Source: Paractinoplanes lichenicola
Lineage (GTDB): Bacteria; Actinomycetota; Actinomycetes; Mycobacteriales; Micromonosporaceae
DNA length: 64,000 nt
Direction: 5' to 3'
NCBI RefSeq assembly: GCF_016785085.1
Contig: NZ_JAENHO010000026.1
Location: 1-64,000, forward strand
In this document: piece by piece, positions 16,478 to 24,621 of the stretch
How positions within the stretch are numbered: position 1 is the first letter of the stretch
How the letters are laid out: each line of letters opens with the position of its first letter
Notes under the pieces: model-generated
The model's database searches: none
What the model saw: only the letters and a program-made list of their open reading frames with translations
Told to the model about the DNA's origin: nothing
Position numbers and translations under genes: made by a program

Positions 16478-18094
16478 GTGACGGTGGACAACAACAGTGG
16501 ACGCGTGTGGCGTCTGCTCACCGACCGGCGGGTCGGCACGAAGATCATGCTCGCCGTCGTCGCGGTCACGTTGTTCAGCGTGATCGACGGGATGGTCGCG
16601 CTGCGCAGCCTCGGGGAGACCAACAATCAGGTCGGCGCGGGCTATCAGCACAGCCTGGAGCTCGAGACCGTGGGCAACCTGCGGTCGGCCGTGAACCGTA
16701 CGTGGTTGGCCGTCAACGACTACCTGCTGGCCGTCGACGAGGCCGGGCGAACCAAGGCGAAGACGGCCCTGACCACGGCCGAGCAGCAGGTCGAGGAGTA
16801 CGCCGGGGCGTTCGCAAAATTCTCGGTGAGCGGCGAGATGCGGACCACCGAGGACGCCTTCAAGACGGCCTGGACCGCGTACGTGGAAGTGCTCGACGCC
16901 CGCATCCTGACCAGCGCCGCCCTGCGCGACCGGACGGCGCTGCAGGCCGCCCGCATCGGGCCGCTGGCCGAGGCCATGAACGACGTGCGGACGCCGATGA
17001 CCGGCCTGGCCGACCTCACCGTACGGGCCGCGGCCGCGCAGCAGCACCTCGCCGAAAGCCGCTACCAGTCGACGAAATGGCTGGTCATCGTCATCCTCAT
17101 CGGCGGTGGCCTGCTCGGCATCGCGCTCGCGCTGGGCATCACCCGGCTGATCGTGCGGCCGCTGGCCCAATGCGTGAGCGCCCTCGAGCGGGTCGGGACA
17201 GGCGACCTCACCGTACGGGTCAAGGTCGGCAGCTCCGACGAGGTGGGGCGGATGGCACAGACGCTCAACCACACCGCGGCGGCGATGGCCGGAACCGTGG
17301 GCCGGGTGCATTCGAACTCCGACCTGCTGGCCTCCGCCTCCGAGCAGTTGTCGGCGGTGTCGGCCCAGCTGGCCGCCTCCGCCGAGGAGACGTCGGCCCA
17401 GGTCAGTACGGTCTCCGATTCGGCCGGTCAGGTCTCGGCGGGCGTGCAGGCGGTGGCGGCCGGCGCCGACGAGATGGGCGTGTCAATCCGGGAGATCTCG
17501 AACAGCGCGAACGAGGCCGCCGGGGTGGCCGCCGAAGCCGCCCGCACCGCCGAGTCGACGAACACCAGCGTGGCCCGGCTCGGCGAGGCGTCGGCCCAGA
17601 TCGGTACGGTCGTCGCGCTGATCACGTCGATCGCCGAGCAGACGAACCTGCTCGCCCTGAACGCGACGATCGAGGCGGCCCGCGCGGGCGAGGCCGGCAA
17701 GGGGTTCGCGGTGGTCGCGGCCGAGGTCAAGGATCTGGCCCAGGAGACGGCCCGGGCCACCCAGGAGATCACCTCGCAGGTGAGCGCCATCCAGGACGAG
17801 ACCGGCAACGCGGTCAACGCGATCCAGCAGATCGCCGAGGTCATCGGCACGATCAACGATTACGCCACGACAATCGCCGCGGCCGTCGAGGAGCAGACGG
17901 CCACGACGGCGGAGATCGCCCGCAGCGTGGGCCAGGCGGCGGCCGGCTCGACCAGCATCGCCGAGAACATCACCGGCGTCGCGCAGGCGGCCCACCAGGT
18001 GACGTCGGGCGCCACCGAGACCCAGCAGACCGCCTCCGAACTGGCCCGCACGGCCGCCGACCTGCAGAGCACGGTGTCGACGTACCGCCTGTGA
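16478..18094 (+). CDS. Methyl-accepting chemotaxis protein
   Basis: A 538-residue membrane receptor. TM1 lies at about residues 22-42 (IMLAVVAVTLFSVIDGMVAL), followed by a 160-residue four-helix-bundle-type extracellular domain. TM2 is at about 200-222, then a HAMP domain, then a long coiled-coil signalling domain with the conserved hairpin tip EQTNLLALNATIEAARAG near 386-403. It is expected to control a CheA kinase. The GTG at 16478 follows GGGAG at a proper distance. No che genes are in the window, and there is no C-terminal CheR-binding pentapeptide; the chain ends STYRL. The ligand is unknown. Confidence 0.92.
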   Translation: MTVDNNSGRVWRLLTDRRVGTKIMLAVVAVTLFSVIDGMVALRSLGETNNQVGAGYQHSLELETVGNLRSAVNRTWLAVNDYLLAVDEAGRTKAKTALTTAEQQVEEYAGAFAKFSVSGEMRTTEDAFKTAWTAYVEVLDARILTSAALRDRTALQAARIGPLAEAMNDVRTPMTGLADLTVRAAAAQQHLAESRYQSTKWLVIVILIGGGLLGIALALGITRLIVRPLAQCVSALERVGTGDLTVRVKVGSSDEVGRMAQTLNHTAAAMAGTVGRVHSNSDLLASASEQLSAVSAQLAASAEETSAQVSTVSDSAGQVSAGVQAVAAGADEMGVSIREISNSANEAAGVAAEAARTAESTNTSVARLGEASAQIGTVVALITSIAEQTNLLALNATIEAARAGEAGKGFAVVAAEVKDLAQETARATQEITSQVSAIQDETGNAVNAIQQIAEVIGTINDYATTIAAAVEEQTATTAEIARSVGQAAAGSTSIAENITGVAQAAHQVTSGATETQQTASELARTAADLQSTVSTYRL

Positions 18095-18095
18095 G

Positions 18096-18425
18096 TCAGG
18101 TGAAGACGTGGACGAGGCCGATCACGATCGCTACCCCGACTGCGACTTTGAGCAGCCAGAAGGCGTGATCTAGCAGGAGTCGCAGCACCGGGACAGCGGT
18201 GGTCAGCACTGCGGCGAGGGTTAGGGCGCAGGCCGCCGAGTAGACGGTCAGCGCGGTGCGGGAGGCGTCCGGGGCGGGGTCCGCGCCGGAGGTGGCCGCG
18301 AAGACGACCAGAGCGATCACGAACATCAAGCACCGAGCAATATCCCGACGCGGATCGGGGCGGCGCCTGCGGACGTCAGACGGAAGAGTTCGGCCGGCTG
18401 TCAGTCGAGAGACCATAGGGTTCAT
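18096..18425 (-). CDS. Small membrane protein with paralogue at 20.9 kb
   Basis: A 109-residue protein with three hydrophobic segments (CLMFVIALVVFAATSG, YSAACALTLAAVLTTAVPV and FWLLKVAVGVAIVIGLVHVF) and a basic N-terminus. The GGGGGGTCC before ATG 18425 is a plausible ribosome site. The pattern TVYSAACALTLAAVL followed by a second hydrophobic helix resembles the smaller protein at 20899-21162 (MVYSYGALLTFAGIVAL). It is transcribed away from the XRE regulator and glycosyltransferase, from the same control region that holds TGAACTTCA sites. No function is known. Confidence 0.65.
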   Translation of the reverse strand: MNPMVSRLTAGRTLPSDVRRRRPDPRRDIARCLMFVIALVVFAATSGADPAPDASRTALTVYSAACALTLAAVLTTAVPVLRLLLDHAFWLLKVAVGVAIVIGLVHVFT

Positions 18426-18437
18426 CTCGGACCCCCC

Positions 18438-18463
18438 TGAACTTCAATGAACTTCTGTGAAGT
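18438..18463. promoter_or_regulatory. Putative operator, left copy (TGAACTTCA)
   Basis: TGAACTTCA (18438-18446), TGAACTTC (18448-18455) and TGAAGT (18458-18463) lie together 13 bp upstream of the 18425 start. The exact reverse complement, TGAAGTTCA, occurs at 18586-18594, next to the XRE gene. The arrangement suggests binding by the XRE protein. Confidence 0.5.
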
Positions 18464-18585
18464 AAGGCTACGTCGGGTGCAGTTCGTGAATCGCCGTTCA
18501 ATCACCTTCTCGGCACAGTCTGAATGGCGAGTGCGTCCGTATAGCGTGCGCATCCGGCGTACCCCTAAACTTCTGCGGCACTCCC

Positions 18586-18600
18586 TGAAGTTCAGTGAAG
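18586..18600. promoter_or_regulatory. Putative operator, right copy (TGAAGTTCA)
   Basis: TGAAGTTCAGTGAAG repeats the left operator in inverted orientation and overlaps the region just before ATG 18609. A related AACTTCTG lies at 18569-18576. Confidence 0.5.
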
Positions 18601-18608
18601 GGTGGGAA

Positions 18609-19727
18609 ATGCAGCCGGCAGAACGGCCCGAGACTCGTTTGGCGCGACGCTTACGTGCGCTCCGGTATCAGCAGTGGCCCAACTTGAAGGTCACGCAGCA
18701 GCAGGTCGCGGAGGCACTGGGCCGCGGTACGCCGCTGAGTCTGTCGCTGATCTCGTCGTGGGAGTCCACCCGTAAGCCGGTCGTGCCGCCGGCGAACCGT
18801 TTGGCCCAGTACGCGCTTTTCTTCGCGACCCGGCGCACCATCGAGTCGAATCCCGCTCGTCTGCTGGAGGAGCACGAGCTCACCGAGGACGAGCGAACCG
18901 CTCGCGACGTCATGCATGCCGATCTGCTCAGCTTGCGTTCGTTCGGGGATCCGGTGCTGGATGAGCCCGACACGTGGCCGCAGCGGCTCATGAGCGCCGG
19001 TGCGGTCGGCGACGCCCTCAGCGGTGGAACGTGGTTCTTTCCGGATCAGCGACCGATCATCATCGTCAGCGGCAGCATGTCGCCGCGGCTGCGCAGCCTG
19101 ATGCCGTACGCGGACCTCAAGAATCCGGATTACGTGCGCTCCTACTCCTTGGCCGACCTGGATGCGCTCATCGAACTGCACGGGCACATCCGGGCGGTGA
19201 ATCCGGCGGCCGAGGTCCGCATTCTGCGGTCGGAAGAGATGAACGAAGACGACTTCACCGCGCATCTTGTGCTCCTGGGCGGAGGAGATTTCAACTCCGT
19301 GAACCGGGACATCACGCGTCGGCTCGAATTGGCGGTCCGTCAACAGCTGCGACCGAGCGAGAAAGATACGGGCTTCTTTTCGACGGCAGATGGGACTACC
19401 TTCAAGCCCGTGCTCGACGACACGAACGGTAGCCTCATCGAGGACGTCGCGCACTTCTACCGAGGCAGGAACCCCTATAATTCCCGCCGCACCGTCACGC
19501 TCTGCAACGGGCAATACGCGCGCGGAACCTACGGCGCCGTTCGCGCGTTGACCGACGTGAGGTTTCGCGATCGGAATGAAGAATTCATTCAGCAGCGTTT
19601 CCGGAACGCACAGGCATTCAGCATCCTGATGAGGGTTCGGATCATCCCGAACGGAGCCGTGTTGACTCCCGACTGGACGCAGGCGGAGGACCGGCTGCAC
19701 GAGTGGCCATCCGACGGTGAGGCGTGA
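18609..19727 (+). CDS. XRE-family regulator with C-terminal Rossmann-like domain
   Basis: A 372-residue protein. Residues about 10-75 are a Cro/C1-type helix-turn-helix (VTQQQVAEALG...LSLISSWE). A second domain of about 250 residues has alternating strands and helices, including PIIIVSGSM, AEVRILRSEEM and AHLVLLGGGDFNSVNRDITR. It resembles a nucleotide- or ligand-binding Rossmann-type fold, but I cannot assign a family. The start at 18609 follows GAAGGGTGGG; the frame is open to 18447. Its stop overlaps the glycosyltransferase start by 4 bp (GTGA), so the two are coupled. Inverted operators on both sides of its promoter region suggest autoregulation. Confidence 0.7.
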   Translation: MQPAERPETRLARRLRALRYQQWPNLKVTQQQVAEALGRGTPLSLSLISSWESTRKPVVPPANRLAQYALFFATRRTIESNPARLLEEHELTEDERTARDVMHADLLSLRSFGDPVLDEPDTWPQRLMSAGAVGDALSGGTWFFPDQRPIIIVSGSMSPRLRSLMPYADLKNPDYVRSYSLADLDALIELHGHIRAVNPAAEVRILRSEEMNEDDFTAHLVLLGGGDFNSVNRDITRRLELAVRQQLRPSEKDTGFFSTADGTTFKPVLDDTNGSLIEDVAHFYRGRNPYNSRRTVTLCNGQYARGTYGAVRALTDVRFRDRNEEFIQQRFRNAQAFSILMRVRIIPNGAVLTPDWTQAEDRLHEWPSDGEA

Positions 19728-20860
19728 GCGCGGGAGTCCAACGTTGGTCCCACCGGGGCCTGATCTCGGCGGCGGCGCCGCGCGATCTCGGCGTTCGGGT
19801 CGACGCGATCATCGTGCCGAGCGGCCGGCACGAGGCGGCTCTGCGCGAGGCCGCCCGCTTGGCCTCAGAGTTGGAGTGCCTCTTGCTGGTCCTCTCCAGC
19901 AAGAGTTCGCGGGCCCGCCGGGTCGCCGACTCTCTGGGCGGCGTCGACGCCGAAGTCATCGCCGTCGACTTCCCTCGCGAGCCGATCGCCCGCCTGCCGG
20001 CGCTCGAAACCTCGACGATCCTCAACAATTCGCGGCTGCGGCGGCGAACCGATACGAGTGCCAAACGAAACCTGGGCTTGGTGGTGGCCCGCATGGCCGG
20101 ATGGGATCGCGTCGTCTTCCTCGACGACGACATCCTGGTGCCGGACGCGAACGACCTGCTGCGTGCGGCCGCCCTGCTCGACACATGCGACGCGGTCGGC
20201 CTGCGGGTCGGTGGTTTCCCCGACAACTCGGTGGTCTGCCACGCCAACCGTGACACCGGCGCCGAACAGGACACGTTCGTCGGCGGCGGCGCGATGGCGG
20301 TGGCGACGGACCGGATCGACTCCTTCTTCCCCGAGATCTACAACGAGGACTGGTTCTTCCTCACCGACGACACGACGCTGCGGCCGGTGGGACAGACTGG
20401 TATCGCCTTGCAAAAGGACTACGACCCCTACGCCAACCCTGACCGGGCCCGCGACGAGGAGTTCGGCGACGTCCTGGCCGAGGGTTTGTTCGCGCTGTTC
20501 GATGACGGCGGCAAGATCGGCGACGCGACCGAGGACTACTGGCGAGAATTCCTGGCCGCGCGACTGAGCCTGATCACCGAAATCAAGGCCCGCTGCCGGC
20601 CCGAGTCCGCCCTCGACCAGCAGATGCGTGCCTCGCTGACCGCCGCCGGCGGGCGCTTGCAATTCATCACGCCGCGAGACTGCATGGTCTACATCGGAGC
20701 CTGGCAGCGCGATCGGGAGAGATGGCGGCGCTTTGTGCGCAAGCTGCGGACGGCGGGGGGACGGCCGGGCCAGGAGATCTGGACGGTGATCGACCGGCTC
20801 GGGCTGACTCCGAACGCCATGTCGGCGGGGCGACGCCGAATGTCAACTGCGACAGCGTGA
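19724..20860 (+). CDS. GT-A-fold glycosyltransferase-like protein
   Basis: A 378-residue soluble protein. The core has the GT-A nucleotide-sugar motif VVFLDDDIL near 130-138 and downstream acceptor-side motifs GGGAMAV near 190 and NEDWFFLTDD near 207, like family-2-type transferases. The N-terminal 60 residues include VDAIIVPSGRHEAALREA, the first Rossmann strand. GTG 19724 overlaps the XRE stop by 4 bp. There is no membrane segment, so it acts in the cytoplasm or at the membrane face. Pairing of a sugar transferase with a regulator and two small membrane proteins suggests a small cell-surface or conflict-type module; the acceptor is unknown. Confidence 0.7.
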   Translation: MSAGVQRWSHRGLISAAAPRDLGVRVDAIIVPSGRHEAALREAARLASELECLLLVLSSKSSRARRVADSLGGVDAEVIAVDFPREPIARLPALETSTILNNSRLRRRTDTSAKRNLGLVVARMAGWDRVVFLDDDILVPDANDLLRAAALLDTCDAVGLRVGGFPDNSVVCHANRDTGAEQDTFVGGGAMAVATDRIDSFFPEIYNEDWFFLTDDTTLRPVGQTGIALQKDYDPYANPDRARDEEFGDVLAEGLFALFDDGGKIGDATEDYWREFLAARLSLITEIKARCRPESALDQQMRASLTAAGGRLQFITPRDCMVYIGAWQRDRERWRRFVRKLRTAGGRPGQEIWTVIDRLGLTPNAMSAGRRRMSTATA

Positions 20861-20898
20861 ACGGCGCGGCGCCCATGAGCGAGCGCCGCGCAATCGTC

Positions 20899-21162
20899 TC
20901 ATTGCAGCCATCCGGCCACCGTTTCGAAAGCAAGCTTCGCCGACAGGTAGAGCAGCAATAGTAACGAGGCGGCGACCACCGTCAGGACAATTTTTAAGAA
21001 GTATTTGGCGACGAGGGCGACAATGCCGGCGAAGGTAAGCAATGCGCCATAAGAATAGACCATCAATTCTATCCTCGAGCCATCGTTTCCGGGCGTCGCG
21101 GCAGTGGTGGTGAGCAGGGTCAGTAGGGCGAGTGCGACAAGGGCCACCGATCTCTTTCGCAT
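20899..21162 (-). CDS. Small membrane protein, paralogue of the 18.1 kb gene
   Basis: An 87-residue protein with a signal-like or first membrane segment (KRSVALVALALLTLLTTTA), then MVYSYGALLTFAGIVALVA and FLKIVLTVVAASLLLLLYLS. The last two segments parallel those of the protein at 18096-18425. ATG 21162 is preceded on its strand by GAGAGA. It is convergent with the glycosyltransferase, 38 bp away. Together the two small proteins bracket the XRE/glycosyltransferase operon. No function is known. Confidence 0.6.
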   Translation of the reverse strand: MRKRSVALVALALLTLLTTTAATPGNDGSRIELMVYSYGALLTFAGIVALVAKYFLKIVLTVVAASLLLLLYLSAKLAFETVAGWLQ

Positions 21163-21493
21163 GGATTTCTCTCTCGTTCGTGCTGGTTGACGGCTTCGTA
21201 GGCAGCTTACGAGCCTGCCGAGGCATTTAGGCCGCCACATTTTCGGGGCTCGCGGGTTAAGCGGACGACTTGACATCAGCTCCGCTGCACTTATCTGCAC
21301 TGAATTCCTGGCCGCGGCGTTGTCGCGCTCCTTATGGATCACGCCCGATGCGTGCGTGACGCGGTGCGCGGACTTCAGTGCGTATTCCGCTGATGCAGTT
21401 CCGGGGCGTCAAGCCGTTCAGCCGGATGTTCAGATGGCGTTGTCTTGATCTAGGGCTCGACCCGGTTTGGCAATGTGAACTGAAGGCGCCGGG
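21163..21493. other. 331-bp gap with an orphan promoter-like site
   Basis: No gene is recognised. On the + strand TTGACA (21269-21274) and TATCTG (21292-21297), 17 bp apart, make a good primary-sigma promoter, yet the next + strand gene is 2.4 kb away. CTGCACT is repeated at 21285 and 21295, ten bases apart. Confidence 0.4.
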
Positions 21494-22621
21494 TCAGTCC
21501 GCGGGGGTCCGGGTCGCCAGTGACGGTGCCAGCAGGGCGACGGCGAGTGCCAGCGGGAGCAAGGTGAGCAGGGCCGGGCCCAGGCCGGTGGTGTGGGCCA
21601 GCCAGCCCAGGCCCAGTGGGCCGAAGATGCTGGCGCTGTAGCCGACCGCGGTCATTCCCGCGACCGCGGATGACGTGGCCGCGTTGCCGGCTGCGCTCAA
21701 CGCGGCCGGGAACACCCAGCAGATGCCGACGCCCCAGCCCAGGGCGCCGATGAAGGCCCACGAGCCGGTGTCGGCGAAGACCACCAGGGTGATGCTGAGG
21801 CCGGCCGCGATCGCGCCGGAGCGGACGACGCCGGGGGCGCCGGCGTGGCGGTGGGGGCGTTCGGCGAAGAGGCGCCCGGCGGCCATGGCCGAGACGAACA
21901 GGGTGTAGCCGAGGGCGGCGCCGGTGTGGGACAGCCCGCGTTCCTGGTTGAGGAAGACGGCAAGCCAGTCGCCGGCCGCGCCCTCGACTATCGCGCCGCA
22001 GAAGATCAGGGTGCCGATGGGTAGGAGGCGGCGTAGCGGCCATCGTGGGTGGGGGCGGGATTCGTCGGGGCGGCTGTCCTTGGCGTCGCCGAAGGTGCGC
22101 AGGCTGAGCGCGCACAGCACGGCCGTGAGCACGCCGACCGTGGCCAGGTGGGGCAGCAGCGGGACGGCGAACCGGGCCGCGGCCAGGCCCAGCCCGGCGC
22201 CGGCCATGCTGCCGACGCTCCACCAGCCGTGGAAGCGGCTCATCAGGTGCTTGTCGAGCCGGCTTTCGACCGCGTGGCCCTGCACGTTCATGCCAGCGTC
22301 CCAGGCGCCGCTGCCCAGACCCATGACCAGCAGCGTCATGGCCAGGGCGGGCGCCGAGCGGCTGAGCGCGATCGCGGGCAGGGCGGCCAGCGTGACGGCG
22401 AACCCGAAGATCAGGACCCGGCGGCTGCCGAAACGGTCGCAGGCCGCGCCGGTGAGCAGCATCGCGGTCAGGGTGCCGAGGCCGAGCATCAGCAGCGCGG
22501 CGCCGAAGCGTACGAAATCGGCTTGGGTCTGCTCGAGAACCGGGGGCAGCCGCGACATCCAGGACGCCTGCGTCGCCCCGCTGAGGGCGAACACCAGACT
22601 GACGCCTCGAGCGGCCCGCAC
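21494..22621 (-). CDS. MFS transporter
   Basis: A 375-residue major facilitator with about 12 membrane segments. The loop 2-3 signature appears as GAACDRFGSRRVLIFG, and segment five has SRFHGWWSVGSMAGAGLG, typical of MFS proteins of the YbjJ/fucose-permease-like type. The substrate cannot be told from sequence. The GTG at 22621 sits directly beside a 12-bp inverted repeat (22623-22657) whose proximal arm carries the ribosome-site-like GGGGGTGA. The gene is alone and followed by a 330-bp gap. Confidence 0.8.
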   Translation of the reverse strand: MRAARGVSLVFALSGATQASWMSRLPPVLEQTQADFVRFGAALLMLGLGTLTAMLLTGAACDRFGSRRVLIFGFAVTLAALPAIALSRSAPALAMTLLVMGLGSGAWDAGMNVQGHAVESRLDKHLMSRFHGWWSVGSMAGAGLGLAAARFAVPLLPHLATVGVLTAVLCALSLRTFGDAKDSRPDESRPHPRWPLRRLLPIGTLIFCGAIVEGAAGDWLAVFLNQERGLSHTGAALGYTLFVSAMAAGRLFAERPHRHAGAPGVVRSGAIAAGLSITLVVFADTGSWAFIGALGWGVGICWVFPAALSAAGNAATSSAVAGMTAVGYSASIFGPLGLGWLAHTTGLGPALLTLLPLALAVALLAPSLATRTPAD

Positions 22622-22622
22622 A

Positions 22623-22657
22623 AGTCACCCCCGTCGATGACTGTAACGGGGGTGACT
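22623..22657. promoter_or_regulatory. Inverted repeat over the MFS ribosome site
   Basis: AGTCACCCCCGT (22623-22634) and ACGGGGGTGACT (22646-22657) are perfect 12-bp arms with an 11-bp spacer, starting one base before the MFS start codon. It could be a repressor operator or an mRNA hairpin that hides the ribosome site. Confidence 0.55.
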
Positions 22658-22692
22658 ACAACTCGCTGATCAGGCGAGCGCGCAGGGTAGTG

Positions 22693-23631
22693 CTAGCGGG
22701 CCGAGACCTCGTCGAGGGCGGCGAGCTCGTCGGCCGCCAGGTTGAGGGTGGCCGAGGCGATCAGTGCGGGGAGTTGCTCGGTCGAGCGGGCGCTGGCGAT
22801 CGGGGCCGCGACGTTCTTGCGCGTACGCAACCAGGCGAGCGCGACCGTGGCCGGCTCGACGCCGTGGGTGGCGGCGATGTCGGTGAGCACCTTGACCACG
22901 GCCAGGCCGTCCTCGGTCAGATATTGCTTGGCGCCGCCGCCGCGGGGACCGCTGGCCAGGTCGGCCTCGGTGCGGTATTTGCCGGTCAGGAAGCCTGCGG
23001 CCAGGGCGTAGTACGGCAGCACGGCCAGGCCCTCGGCCTCGGCGACGGGGGCGATGTCACGCTCGTACGCGGTCCGCTCGACCAGGTTGTAGTGCGGCTG
23101 CACGGCCACGGGCAGCGCGAAACCGTTGCGGCGGGCGATCTCGAACCACTCGCGGATGCGCGCGGCGCTGTAGTTGGAGACGCCGATCGCCCGTACCTTG
23201 CCCGCCTTGACCAGGGCGTCGAACGCGCCGGCGGTCTCCTCGAGCGGGGTGTTGGCGTCGTCGTAGTGCGCGTAATAGAGGTCGATGTAGTCGGTCCGGA
23301 GCCGGCTCAGCGACGCGTCGGCCGCCGCCGCCACGTTGGCCGCGGCCAGGCCCTGGAACTGCGGGTGGGTGCTGACCTTGGTGGCCAGGACGACCCGGTC
23401 GCGGTGGCCGCGGGCGGCGAACCACGAGCCGATGATCGTCTCGGACTCGCCGCCCGAGTTGCCCGGCACCCAGGCCGAATAGCCGTCCGCGGTGTCGACG
23501 AAGTTGCCGCCGGCCTCGACGAACGCGTCGAGAACCCGGTGCGACGTGGCCTCGTCGCTGGTCCAGCCGAAGACGTTGCCGCCGAGGTTGAGCGGGAAAA
23601 CCTCGATGCCGCTGCTGCCCAGAGTGCTCAT
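22693..23631 (-). CDS. Aldo/keto reductase
   Basis: A 312-residue NADPH-dependent TIM-barrel reductase. The catalytic set is visible: Asp and Tyr in NFVDTADGYS, Lys in VVLATKVST and His in DLYYAHYDD. Late barrel strands GVSNYSAARI and ALAWLRTRKNVAAPI carry the cofactor site. These enzymes reduce aldehydes and ketones, and the length is usual. ATG 23631 has AAAGGA upstream. It diverges from a second aldo/keto reductase at 23758 that is not closely similar, so the two are not a recent duplication. Confidence 0.88.
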   Translation of the reverse strand: MSTLGSSGIEVFPLNLGGNVFGWTSDEATSHRVLDAFVEAGGNFVDTADGYSAWVPGNSGGESETIIGSWFAARGHRDRVVLATKVSTHPQFQGLAAANVAAAADASLSRLRTDYIDLYYAHYDDANTPLEETAGAFDALVKAGKVRAIGVSNYSAARIREWFEIARRNGFALPVAVQPHYNLVERTAYERDIAPVAEAEGLAVLPYYALAAGFLTGKYRTEADLASGPRGGGAKQYLTEDGLAVVKVLTDIAATHGVEPATVALAWLRTRKNVAAPIASARSTEQLPALIASATLNLAADELAALDEVSAR

Positions 23632-23757
23632 GGTCGTCCTTTCCGAACCTGATCTTGTCTGACCATTCAAGTACCCTGAACCGGGAAAGATGTGCCTGCC
23701 GGTCCCAGGATCGGCGGAGTGATGGTTGAGCCGCCGGAAAAGGCGAATGCTCAGGTC

Positions 23758-24621
23758 ATGACGACTTTCACGATGGCCGGCGGCCTCACCGTCGAACGAA
23801 TGGGTTACGGCGCCATGCAGCTCGCGGGGCCCGGTGTCTTCGGCCCGCCCAAGGACCGCGCCGAGGCGATCACCGTGCTGCGGACAGCCGTGGAGTCGGG
23901 GGTCAACCACATCGACACGGCCGACTTCTACGGGCCGCACATCACCAATCAGATCATCCGAGAAGCCCTTTCCCCGTACGGGGAACAGCTCTTGATCGTC
24001 ACGAAGGTGGGTGCGGTCCGGGACGACAAGGGCGGCTGGGTGCACGCGCGCGAACCCGGCCAGCTGCGCGACCAGGTGCACGACAACCTGCGCAACCTCG
24101 GGGTCGACGCCCTCGACGTGGTGAACCTGCGGGTCGGCGGGGGCGCGGACGGGCACTCGCCGGTGCCGGGGTCGATCGCCGACAAGTTCGGCGCGCTGGC
24201 CGACATGCGCCGCGAGGGGCTGATCAAGCATCTGGGCGTGAGCGTGGTGGACGCCGAGCAGGTCGCCGAGGCGCAGTCGATCGCTCCGGTCGTCACGGTG
24301 CAGAACTGGTACAACGTCGCGCACCGGGGTGACGAGAAGCTGATCGCCACGCTGGGTGAGCAGGGCATCTCGTACGTTCCGTTCTGGCCGCTGGGCGGGT
24401 TCACCCCGCTGCAGTCGGGCACGCTCGACGAGGTGGCGGCCCGGATCGGCGCGAGCCGGCAGGCGGTGGCGCTGGCCTGGCTGCTGCATCAGGCCCCGAA
24501 CATCCTGCTCATCCCGGGCACGTCGTCGGTCGCCCACCTGCGCGAGAACCTCGCCGCGGGCGAGCTGACCCTCGATCAGGAGGCGCTGGACACCCTGGCC
24601 GGTGTGTCGGTGCCGGACTGA
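23758..24621 (+). CDS. Aldo/keto reductase
   Basis: A 287-residue aldo/keto reductase: MGYGAMQLAGPGVFG at the start, catalytic Asp/Tyr in NHIDTADFYG, Lys in LLIVTKVG. In place of the usual His there is a leucine-rich stretch, DALDVVNLRVGG, so the fourth tetrad residue is asparagine, as in the YajO/IolS-like oxidoreductase branch. Cofactor segment ALAWLLHQAPNILLIPGTSS. MTTFTM at 23758 is the preferred start; in-frame ATG 23722 is possible. Its 3' end overlaps the convergent MmyB-type regulator by 46 bp. Confidence 0.85.
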   Translation: MTTFTMAGGLTVERMGYGAMQLAGPGVFGPPKDRAEAITVLRTAVESGVNHIDTADFYGPHITNQIIREALSPYGEQLLIVTKVGAVRDDKGGWVHAREPGQLRDQVHDNLRNLGVDALDVVNLRVGGGADGHSPVPGSIADKFGALADMRREGLIKHLGVSVVDAEQVAEAQSIAPVVTVQNWYNVAHRGDEKLIATLGEQGISYVPFWPLGGFTPLQSGTLDEVAARIGASRQAVALAWLLHQAPNILLIPGTSSVAHLRENLAAGELTLDQEALDTLAGVSVPD

